Made by a program: the position numbers and the translations under genes
Assembly: GCA_030840885.1 (NCBI GenBank)
Contig: JAVEDQ010000389.1
Coordinates: forward strand, 1 to 5,982
Origin: Frankiaceae bacterium
Lineage (GTDB): Bacteria > Actinomycetota > Actinomycetes > Frankiales > Frankiaceae
Direction: 5' to 3'
DNA length: 5,982 bases
The notes under the pieces: generated by a model
Told to the model about the DNA's origin: nothing
The model's database searches: none
What the model saw: the letters and a program-made list of their open reading frames with translations, nothing else
Part shown: positions 1 through 4,649 of the stretch, piece by piece
How positions within the stretch are numbered: position 1 is the first letter of the stretch
Layout of the letters: each line of letters starts with the position of its first letter

Positions 1-14
1 GGAATCCCGCTGCG

Positions 15-1082
15 GTGACCAGTACTCCTCCCCCGACTTCGAGACTCTCCCCCGGCGACCCTCAGCGACCCGGCCAGGACGCGGAGAGCGTCTCGAGCGC
101 GATCCCGCCGCGTTGTGCCTCCCGAACCAGGCTCTACCGCGGCGGGCAGCTGCAGGAGGAGGGATTCGCGCCGGCGCTGATCGCCGATCGACTTGGAGGA
201 GACCCAGACTCCTTTGTTTGGCTGGACCTCTACGACCCGGACGAGCAGGACCTGCAGATCGTGACCGAGGAGTTCGGACTCCATCCGCTGGCGGTCGAGG
301 ACGCCGTTCACGAACACCAGCGGCCCAAGCTGGACCGCTACCGGACCCACTGCTTCCTGACCGTCTACGCCGCGGCCCTCGACGGCCCCTCCGGCGAGCT
401 GTCCCTGAGCGAGATCAGCGCATTCCTCACGTCCCGCGCCCTGATCACCATCCGGAAGAACGCATTCGACATCGATGCCCTGCTCCCCAGGTGGGACGCC
501 AACCTGCAGTTGGCCGACTCCGGCGTCGGCTTCCTGCTGCACGGTCTGCTCGACGCCGTCGTCGACGGGCACCTGGCCGTCGCGGAGCAACTGCAGAACG
601 CCGCCGAGCTCGCGGAAGACCAGCTCTTCGAGACACGCCCGCAGCTCGACGTCCGCCGGCGCGGGTTCCAGCTCCGCAAGACCGTCGTCCAGCTGCGTCG
701 CGTCGCGCATCCGATGACCGAGCTCATCAGCGACCTACGGCGGGAGCCCGAGCTCGTCACCGACGAACTCAATCCCTACTACCAGGATGTCCATGACCAC
801 GCGATGCGCGCGGTCGGCTGGGTCGACCGGCTGCGTGACCTGCTGGTGAACATCTTGGACACGAGCCTGAACGAGCAAAGCTACGAGCTCAACGAGGTCA
901 CCAAGAAGCTGGCTGCCTGGGCCGCGATCATCGCCGTCCCGACCGCGGTGACCGGCTTCTACGGGCAGAACGTGCCCTATCCGGGTTTCTCGCAGCACTG
1001 GGGCTTCATCGTCAGCGCCGTCGTCATGGTCGGGCTCGCAGGTGGTCTGTACCTCCTCCTTCGCCACCGGAAGTGGCTTTGA
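15..1082 (+). CDS. corA: CorA-family divalent cation channel (GQN variant)
   Basis: The product is a 355-residue CorA-type (2-TM-GxN) channel, expected as a homopentamer that moves Mg2+ or another divalent cation across the inner membrane. A disordered N-terminus (about 1-37) leads into the cytoplasmic domain, with WLDLYDPDEQDL near residue 69 and the family-typical FGLHPLAVEDAVHEHQRPKLDRY. A long helical region follows, then two C-terminal membrane segments (about 299-316 and 330-349) and a short basic tail ending RHRKWL. The pore signature after TM1 is Y-G-Q-N (GQN at 317-319) in place of the classical GMN. From memory, YGQNVPYPG is common among actinobacterial CorA-like proteins, so this is probably a subfamily trait rather than damage; the transported ion remains open. 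The GTG start is tentative. Only 14 bases precede it, no ribosome site is visible, and the frame stays open to the window edge, so the protein may begin further upstream. The 3' end overlaps the next gene by 10 bp. Confidence 0.9.
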   Translation: MTSTPPPTSRLSPGDPQRPGQDAESVSSAIPPRCASRTRLYRGGQLQEEGFAPALIADRLGGDPDSFVWLDLYDPDEQDLQIVTEEFGLHPLAVEDAVHEHQRPKLDRYRTHCFLTVYAAALDGPSGELSLSEISAFLTSRALITIRKNAFDIDALLPRWDANLQLADSGVGFLLHGLLDAVVDGHLAVAEQLQNAAELAEDQLFETRPQLDVRRRGFQLRKTVVQLRRVAHPMTELISDLRREPELVTDELNPYYQDVHDHAMRAVGWVDRLRDLLVNILDTSLNEQSYELNEVTKKLAAWAAIIAVPTAVTGFYGQNVPYPGFSQHWGFIVSAVVMVGLAGGLYLLLRHRKWL

Positions 1083-1609
1083 CCTTCCCGAGGACCTTCC
1101 CGAGCCCCCTCGGAGGCTCAGCTGACGATGCGTTGGCACGCATCGACCCGGCCGGCGCGACACGCCGGACCAAACGCGACGTCGGGCTGGCCAGGTGCGC
1201 AAGCATCAGCCCGGTGGATCTCGGTCGCCAACCCTGGAGCCGATTCGCGGTCTTCCTAGCGGTCACACTCCTGCTCGGCGTCCTGCAGCGAGAATGGCTC
1301 CTCGTCTCCGTGGACGTCCTCTTACTCGGTTCCCTGGCCGAGAGCGTGCTCGAGCTCACCGAGGAGCAGGGCTCCGTCGGCCTGCCCGCGGAGCAGGGCT
1401 CCGTCGGCTGGCCAACCGTTCGGATCGGCTGGCCGGGGAGCTATCTGGTCTGGCTGCCCATCGCGCTGATCGTCGGGGTGGCGGCTGCGTACCTCGAACT
1501 CCCGGTCGCCCTCCTGACGCCGGCCCTCGCGGTCGCGGCCGCATGCCTGCTGATAGCTCCGCCCGACGGGAACCAGCGCACACTCGATACTTCGCCTGGC
1601 CGTTCATGA
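1073..1609 (+). CDS. Small multi-pass membrane protein of unknown function
   Basis: I do not recognise the family of this 178-residue protein. Residues 1-50 are polar and rich in Pro, Ala and Arg. After that come two hydrophobic blocks, about 56-91 (FAVFLAVTLLLGVLQREWLL and on through VDVLLLGSL) and 123-162 (YLVWLPIALIVGVAAAYLEL and on). Each is long enough for one or two membrane helices, giving a two- to four-pass protein. The linker carries a duplicated nonapeptide (EQGSVGLPA/EQGSVGWPT). The hydrophobic pattern and the ATGA junction with the next gene argue that this frame is real. The start is uncertain: GTG 1073 overlaps corA by 10 bp and has no strong ribosome site, while in-frame GTG 1214 would give 131 residues and keep all hydrophobic parts. 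Residue 84 is a TTA leucine codon, rare in high-GC actinomycetes. Its position suggests a partner of the following glycosidase-like protein, but that is inference. Confidence 0.6.
   Translation: MALTFPRTFPSPLGGSADDALARIDPAGATRRTKRDVGLARCASISPVDLGRQPWSRFAVFLAVTLLLGVLQREWLLVSVDVLLLGSLAESVLELTEEQGSVGLPAEQGSVGWPTVRIGWPGSYLVWLPIALIVGVAAAYLELPVALLTPALAVAAACLLIAPPDGNQRTLDTSPGRS
1081..1104 (+). repeat. 12-bp perfect tandem duplication at corA 3' end
   Basis: GACCTTCCCGAG occurs twice head to tail (1081-1092 and 1093-1104), starting inside the corA stop codon. If the downstream gene starts at 1073, the repeat encodes TFPR/TFPS in its N-terminus. Otherwise it is intergenic. It looks like a slippage duplication; no function is evident. 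Confidence 0.8.
1102..1119 (+). other. Possible stem-loop after corA
   Basis: GAGCC (1102-1106) pairs with GGCTC (1115-1119). Inside, after one C/A mismatch, CC pairs with GG around a two-base loop. No T-tract follows, so it is a weak terminator candidate. The stem includes a GGAGG-like stretch (1112-1116) and could hide a ribosome site. In DNA this GC-rich it may be chance. Confidence 0.25.
1364..1408 (+). repeat. 27-bp tandem duplication inside the membrane-protein gene
   Basis: An exact 18-mer, GAGCAGGGCTCCGTCGGC, occurs at 1364-1381 and 1391-1408, a period of 27 bp (nine codons). It keeps the reading frame and duplicates EQGSVG(L/W)P in the linker between the two hydrophobic blocks. This looks like a recent in-frame slippage or recombination duplication, and copy number could vary between strains. 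Confidence 0.85.
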
Positions 1610-2763
1610 GCCTGACGAGCGCAGCGGAGCAAGGTGAGCGTCCTGCACCGGCCGCAACCCAGCCGGTGACGACGGCGCGCGGGCGGCGCCAGGTCTGCTT
1701 GCGTGTCGTCGCGGTGCTGCTGTTGGTCCTGGTGACCAGCGTCGGCTTCTCGGTGGGCCACGCACTGCATCGGCCCGGAACCGATGGTGCGGCGGCGCGC
1801 ATCGCGGAGTGGGCTCGGGACCACCAGCTGGGTTGGGCCGTCACCGCGTTGGAGAAGGCGAGTTACGCGCAGCATCCTCCCCGGCAGGGCGGCGCGCCCT
1901 CCGACGGCGTTCCCCTGGTCGGCGGCCTGGGTCCGTCGGGACCGGCCCCGGTGCCGGTGCTTGCCGGGGGCACTCCACTTGCGCACGAGGGCGAGTGGCA
2001 GGTCGTCTCGACCGTTCGGGGTCGGCCGGCGGTACTGCTGGCCTTCGTGCGTCCCGACGACCAGCACACCTCCTATCTCGCCGCCGTGATGTCGCTCGAT
2101 CCGACGCTGTTGTCCGCCCGGCTACATCCGGGGACTCAGGATCCGGGCGGCCAGTGGACGACTCCGAGCGAGATCGACACGAGACTCCGGCGCTCCGTCA
2201 TCGCGGCCTTCCCCGGCGGGTTCCGCCTCAACGGGGACTCGCGCGGCGGCTACTTCGATGACGGCCGGGAGGCCCGCCCGCTTCGGACGGGCGCTGCCTC
2301 TCTGGTCGTGGACCTCGACGGCTCGGTGCAGATCGGCCAGTGGGGTCGCGACATCCAGATGAACCCGCAGATCAGGTCCGTCCGACAGAATCTCGACCTG
2401 CTCGTCGACGGCGGGAAGGTCAACTCCAGCTGCGGGGACAACCAGTCGTCGGTGTGGGGGCGCACGGTCGGCAACACCAACTTCGTCCCCCGCACGGGGT
2501 TGGGACAGCGCGCCGACGGCTCACTCGTCTTCGTCAACAGCCCTGCCACGACGGTGTGCTCATTGGCACGACTGCTCCAGGCCGCCGGCAGCGTGCGCGG
2601 GATGGAACTCGACATCAACAAGGCCTGGGCCATCGGTTACTACTACGACCATGGCGGTGCGGGCGTGACCCCGCACAAGAGCCGCCCCGATCAGGAGCAC
2701 AGCGAGCAGCGCTACTTCTCGCCCCAGGCGCGCGACTTCATCGCCTTCTACGCCCGTTCCTGA
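1606..2763 (+). CDS. Membrane-anchored phosphodiester glycosidase family protein (NAGPA-like)
   Basis: This 385-residue protein has a basic N-terminus (RGRRQ), one membrane segment or uncleaved signal (about 31-54), a Pro/Gly-rich linker, and an extracytoplasmic domain from about 128 to the end. That domain resembles the phosphodiester glycosidase fold (PF09992, known from the mammalian enzyme that uncovers mannose-6-phosphate). Supporting blocks are GEWQVVSTVRGRPA (128-141), AFPGGFRLNGDSRGGYF (201-217), NLDLLVDGGKVN (262-273), PRTGLGQRADGSLVFV (295-310) and GMELDINKAWAIGYY (332-346). C276 and C318 could form a disulfide outside the membrane. In bacteria this family is usually linked to envelope or exopolysaccharide phosphodiesters; the substrate here is unknown. 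ATG 1606 is chosen because its ATGA overlaps the upstream stop and it sits just before the signal-like segment. No Shine-Dalgarno site is seen, which fits translational coupling. The frame is open upstream to GTG 1195, but that stretch lies wholly over the membrane-protein gene. Confidence 0.82.
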   Translation: MSLTSAAEQGERPAPAATQPVTTARGRRQVCLRVVAVLLLVLVTSVGFSVGHALHRPGTDGAAARIAEWARDHQLGWAVTALEKASYAQHPPRQGGAPSDGVPLVGGLGPSGPAPVPVLAGGTPLAHEGEWQVVSTVRGRPAVLLAFVRPDDQHTSYLAAVMSLDPTLLSARLHPGTQDPGGQWTTPSEIDTRLRRSVIAAFPGGFRLNGDSRGGYFDDGREARPLRTGAASLVVDLDGSVQIGQWGRDIQMNPQIRSVRQNLDLLVDGGKVNSSCGDNQSSVWGRTVGNTNFVPRTGLGQRADGSLVFVNSPATTVCSLARLLQAAGSVRGMELDINKAWAIGYYYDHGGAGVTPHKSRPDQEHSEQRYFSPQARDFIAFYARS

Positions 2764-2781
2764 GACTCAGGCGAATGTTCA

Positions 2782-2809
2782 GCCCGGTCGCCGGAACGGC
2801 CCCGCGGGT
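2782..2809. terminator. Possible shared hairpin between convergent genes
   Basis: The 45-bp gap between the convergent glycosidase and carboxypeptidase genes contains an imperfect hairpin. GCCCG (2782-2786) pairs with CGGGT (2805-2809, one G-T pair), and an inner GCCG/CGGC stem (2790-2793 with 2797-2800) closes a GAA loop. There is no T-tract on either strand. A bidirectional terminator would be expected here, but the support is only positional plus this weak structure. Confidence 0.3.
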
Positions 2810-4095
2810 CACAGACCTCGGCGGAGTCTCCAGCCCAGACTCGGGTTCCGAAGGGGCTGGCTCAGCAGCACGGGCACGTCAACCTGATTCTCACCCGTCC
2901 GCACGATGAGTCGTCCGACCTGAGCGCCGACGTACCGCCCCGGCGAACCGACGGGATCGAAGGTTGCCGTTGGCGCCGCTCCCGGCGCCAGCAGCTCTGT
3001 CACGGAACCTCCGGCGTACACCTCGACGCTCGGGCCCCACGCGGTCCGCAGGTGTCCGACCGCCGTGCCGGCCCGGACGACAACCACGCTCCGTACCTCG
3101 GCCTCGATAGCGTTCAGAAGGCCCTTGGCTGCATCGAGTGCGGCGGCGAGAGCCTGCAGTGACCGCTCGCCGACGTGCTGGCCGAGGACGGCGCCGACGA
3201 TGGTCACCGACGAGCCGGCCAAGCGCCGCGTCGCCGCGAAGACGATGTTGCCCCCGGCGGCAGGGGTCGAACCCGTCTTGACGCCGATAACGCCTGGCAT
3301 GTCGAGCAGGGCGTTGTAGTTCCGCATCCGTCCGGCGAGCGGCAGGACCACCTCCCGGGTCTTCACGATCTCGGCGAACGCCGGAATCGACAGGGCTCGC
3401 TCGGCCAGCCGCACCTGATCCGTCGCGCTGCTGACGGTGCTGGCGCGGAACCCGCTGGCGTCGCTGTAGCGGGTCGCGGTCAACCCGAGCCGTCCCGCTT
3501 CGTCGTTCAGCCGCACGACGAACTGTGCGATCGTGCCGGCGTCCCATTCCGCGAGCAGGTCCGCCGCGTTGTTCGCCGACGGCACGAGGAGCGCTTCCAA
3601 CGCCTGCCGTTCGGTCAGCTGCTCCCCCGCCCGCACCGGGAGCAGCGACTCGCGCGATCTGGCCCTATGGCGGTACGACGCCTCGTCCGCTGCGGTGACC
3701 CTCAGCATCGGGCCGCCGGTCCGGGGAGGAAGCGGGTGACGCGAGAGGATCACGTAGGCAGTCATGATCTTGGCGACACTGCCCATCGGGATGCCGGACG
3801 GCTGCTGCTGTGCGCTCGTCATCCCGACGCCGTCGACGTCGACGGTCGCCTGGCCTCCGCGGGGCCAGGGCAGCGGAGCCGTGCCGGGTACCGCAAGCAG
3901 CTGAGCGGCGGGCATCAGCGTGTCAGCAGGCAGTCGCCGGCCGAGTTGGACGCCCGTCCCCCCGGCCACGACCAGGAGGATCAGCCCCAGTGAGATCACG
4001 AGCCGGAGGCCCCACCGAGGACCTGGCCTTTCCGACCTGGCGCGGTCACCTGCTTCCCGGTAACGAGCCGGGGCGTCGGCCGGAGGCGCTGTCAT
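2809..4095 (-). CDS. D-alanyl-D-alanine carboxypeptidase, peptidase S11 (low-molecular-mass PBP)
   Basis: This 428-residue penicillin-binding protein is expected to remove the terminal D-Ala from peptidoglycan pentapeptides outside the membrane, limiting cross-linking. All three catalytic motifs are present and ordered: SxxK as S106-V-A-K109 (in MGSVAKIMTAYVIL), SxN as S173-A-N175 (in VPSANNAADLL), and KTG at 273-275 (in GVIGVKTGSTPAAGGN). The cytoplasmic N-terminus (1-29) is charged, and a single hydrophobic segment (about 30-50) works as signal or anchor. After the catalytic domain (about 75-325), residues 330-410 form a beta-rich tail like the C-terminal domain of PBP5-type enzymes. No C-terminal amphipathic anchor is obvious, so the N-terminal helix probably tethers it. 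The ATG start is supported by a weak ribosome site (GGGTGA) seven bases upstream. The gene converges on the glycosidase gene and diverges from the Uma2 gene across a 554-bp gap. I could not find a confident promoter. The symbol is left blank because dacA/dacB assignment needs phylogeny. Confidence 0.93.
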   Translation of the reverse strand: MTAPPADAPARYREAGDRARSERPGPRWGLRLVISLGLILLVVAGGTGVQLGRRLPADTLMPAAQLLAVPGTAPLPWPRGGQATVDVDGVGMTSAQQQPSGIPMGSVAKIMTAYVILSRHPLPPRTGGPMLRVTAADEASYRHRARSRESLLPVRAGEQLTERQALEALLVPSANNAADLLAEWDAGTIAQFVVRLNDEAGRLGLTATRYSDASGFRASTVSSATDQVRLAERALSIPAFAEIVKTREVVLPLAGRMRNYNALLDMPGVIGVKTGSTPAAGGNIVFAATRRLAGSSVTIVGAVLGQHVGERSLQALAAALDAAKGLLNAIEAEVRSVVVVRAGTAVGHLRTAWGPSVEVYAGGSVTELLAPGAAPTATFDPVGSPGRYVGAQVGRLIVRTGENQVDVPVLLSQPLRNPSLGWRLRRGL

Positions 4096-4102
4096 GGGGA
4101 AA

Positions 4103-4108
4103 TCACCC
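4103..4108 (-). promoter_or_regulatory. Weak ribosome binding site of the carboxypeptidase gene
   Basis: On the minus strand GGGTGA lies seven bases before the ATG. GGTGA matches the 3' part of the Shine-Dalgarno consensus (AAGGAGGTGA) but lacks the AGGAG core, so initiation is probably moderate. It supports the ATG at 4095. Confidence 0.45.
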
Positions 4109-4228
4109 GACGTCCTCGCTCACTGTCGATGCTGCACCGGACGCCGCCAGCGCGCGCCGGATCGCCTCGACCACGGGAACTGCCACAGCGAAACTCTGCG
4201 CTTCCGCAGTCTCGGAAAACGTGTGTCC

Positions 4229-4279
4229 TGAACGAGGCTGCGATTGGGCCCGTTTCCGCTGTCACCCTCACCTCGTTCA
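4229..4279. repeat. 9-bp inverted repeat upstream of the carboxypeptidase gene
   Basis: TGAACGAGG (4229-4237) is the exact reverse complement of CCTCGTTCA (4271-4279), with a 33-base spacer containing GGGCCC. The pairing can extend by GTG (4223-4225) with CAC (4280-4282) past a three-base bulge. A mixed-composition 9-mer is less likely to be chance than the GC-only stems nearby. It could be a spaced operator or an RNA stem; the sequence does not say which. Confidence 0.5.
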
Positions 4280-4285
4280 CACGGG

Positions 4286-4304
4286 GGAGGACGCATCGTC
4301 CTCC
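4286..4304. repeat. 8-bp perfect hairpin abutting the heptamer array
   Basis: GGAGGACG (4286-4293) and CGTCCTCC (4297-4304) are exact reverse complements around a CAT loop. The last two bases are also the first two of the CCGCGGG array. The AGGACG/CGTCCT core reappears in opposite order on the other side of the array (4358-4376). Confidence 0.65.
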
Positions 4305-4344
4305 GCGGGCCGCGGGCCGCGGGCCGCGGGCCGCGGGCCGCGGG
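4303..4344 (+). repeat. Heptanucleotide tandem array (CCGCGGG)x6
   Basis: Six exact copies of CCGCGGG lie head to tail (4303, 4310, 4317, 4324, 4331, 4338), 42 bp without a mismatch; the array ends where the next base is T. Each unit contains the palindrome CCGCGG, so the array can fold on itself. The plus strand has six GGG runs separated by CCGC, which fits the textbook G-quadruplex pattern. Perfect short arrays are prone to slippage, so copy number may differ between strains and assembly here is error-prone. It lies 200-250 bp upstream of the carboxypeptidase gene and about 300 bp upstream of the Uma2 gene. Confidence 0.95.
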
Positions 4345-4357
4345 TCGTGTCGCGAGG

Positions 4358-4376
4358 CGTCCTGCGGCAGAGGACG
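4358..4376. repeat. Inverted repeat CGTCCT/AGGACG right of the array
   Basis: CGTCCT (4358-4363) pairs with AGGACG (4371-4376) across seven bases. These are the same hexamers found in the hairpin left of the array, in reversed order, so the array is flanked by AGGACG-CGTCCT on one side and CGTCCT-AGGACG on the other. Confidence 0.5.
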
Positions 4377-4401
4377 ACGGACATCGGACATCGGACACAG
4401 G
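4374..4401 (+). repeat. Degenerate heptamer run (ACNNNGG)x4
   Basis: Four consecutive heptamers read ACGACGG, ACATCGG, ACATCGG and ACACAGG. The middle two are identical and all fit ACNNNGG. The period is the same as the CCGCGGG array 30 bp upstream, though not in the same phase. A further CATCGGAC occurs at 4456-4463. This suggests an older, decayed part of a heptamer-repeat locus. Confidence 0.6.
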
Positions 4402-4507
4402 GCGGCTGAGGGAGACACGGGGGATTTGGTCGCGTTCGCTGTCGAGGACTGTCGTCATCGGACGCGGCGGCCCAGGGCGATCTGCTCCCTGCCGGACAGC
4501 GTGTGGT

Positions 4508-4534
4508 GCGGGTCCGCACCCGCCTGATGGCGGG
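4508..4534 (+). other. Overlapping, mutually exclusive hairpins
   Basis: GCGGGT (4508-4513) pairs with ACCCGC (4518-4523) around CCGC. Alternatively CCCGCC (4519-4524) pairs with GGCGGG (4529-4534) around TGAT. The two share bases 4519-4523, so only one can form. A third overlapping dyad, GTGCGG-GT-CCGCAC (4506-4519), resembles a compact operator. The region lies upstream of the promoter candidate at 4599, so it would be transcribed with the Uma2 gene only if another promoter lies further up. Confidence 0.35.
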
Positions 4535-4571
4535 AGCCCGGCGTGGGACTGCGTCTTCAGCGTGTGGGCTC

Positions 4572-4590
4572 CGCGCGCAGCAGCCGCGCG
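4572..4590 (+). other. CGCGCG stem-loop
   Basis: CGCGCG (4572-4577) pairs with CGCGCG (4585-4590) around CAGCAGC and is followed by TTCTC. It has the outline of a terminator but lacks a T-tract. It sits just upstream of the promoter candidate and could insulate the Uma2 gene. Simple-sequence GC stems are frequent by chance here. Confidence 0.3.
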
Positions 4591-4598
4591 TTCTCCCG

Positions 4599-4627
4599 GT
4601 GACCGCATACCGAGACCGATTTACCCT
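4599..4627 (+). promoter_or_regulatory. Candidate sigma-70-type promoter of the Uma2 gene
   Basis: A -35-like GTGACC (4599-4604, matching the TGAC core) and a -10-like TACCCT (4622-4627, fitting TANNNT) are separated by exactly 17 bp. Transcription would start near 4634, giving a short leader that contains the GGAGG ribosome site. Spacing is ideal but each box has mismatches. Confidence 0.45.
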
Positions 4628-4640
4628 GGCTGCGAGAGAC

Positions 4641-4645
4641 GGAGG
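4641..4645 (+). promoter_or_regulatory. Ribosome binding site of the Uma2 gene
   Basis: GGAGG lies four bases before ATG 4650. It is the clearest Shine-Dalgarno site in the window. It decides the start against in-frame upstream starts such as GTG 4503, whose extra N-terminal sequence is low-complexity intergenic DNA. Confidence 0.85.
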
Positions 4646-4649
4646 AAAG

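Larger units (their letters stand above)
4096..4649. other. 554-bp divergent intergenic region rich in repeats
   Basis: No convincing gene lies here. Open frames exist on both strands, but their translations are low-complexity Arg/Pro/Gly strings created by the repeats and match no family I know. From left to right it holds a small CTGCG/CGCAG hairpin (4196-4209), a 9-bp inverted repeat (4229-4279), an 8-bp perfect hairpin (4286-4304), a six-copy CCGCGGG array (4303-4344), an inverted repeat (4358-4376), a degenerate second heptamer run (4374-4401), alternative hairpins (4508-4534), a CGCGCG hairpin (4572-4590) and a promoter candidate (4599-4627). It must contain the 5' control regions of both divergent genes. 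Confidence 0.7.

Noticed and set aside
113..796. Long alternative and antisense open frames over corA and over the carboxypeptidase gene
   Set aside because: High GC keeps shadow frames open. Their translations are Arg/Pro/Ser-rich with no motifs, while the chosen frames carry complete family signatures.
1195..1605. N-terminal extension of the glycosidase reading frame back to GTG 1195
   Set aside because: Its translation is an Arg/Pro/Gly-rich string with no family features, and it lies entirely over the membrane-protein gene, whose frame is clearly hydrophobic. ATG 1606 sits just before the signal-like segment and forms an ATGA junction.
4103..4186. Minus-strand fragment reading VAVPVVEAIRRALAASGAAS
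   Set aside because: It looks briefly protein-like, but the frame has only a GTG start giving 27 residues and is closed by a stop a short way upstream. It could be a gene remnant, but nothing supports that.
4303..4401. CRISPR-like array
   Set aside because: The repeats are seven bases with no spacers, and no cas gene is present; this is a simple tandem repeat.
4092..4418. Minus-strand open frame that overlaps the carboxypeptidase start by ATGA
   Set aside because: It runs through the CCGCGGG array, producing repeated PRPAARG-type peptide. The rest has no domain-like pattern, and no ribosome site was found, so the overlap is probably chance.
4572..4590. Rho-independent terminator
   Set aside because: The stem has only six CG pairs and no T-tract follows. 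It is kept only as a low-confidence stem-loop.
4244..4649. Plus-strand open frames through the intergenic repeats
   Set aside because: They are low-complexity Arg/Gly/Ala strings generated by heptamer repeats, which stay open in several frames because the units lack stop codons. The strong ribosome site at 4641 marks the true downstream start.
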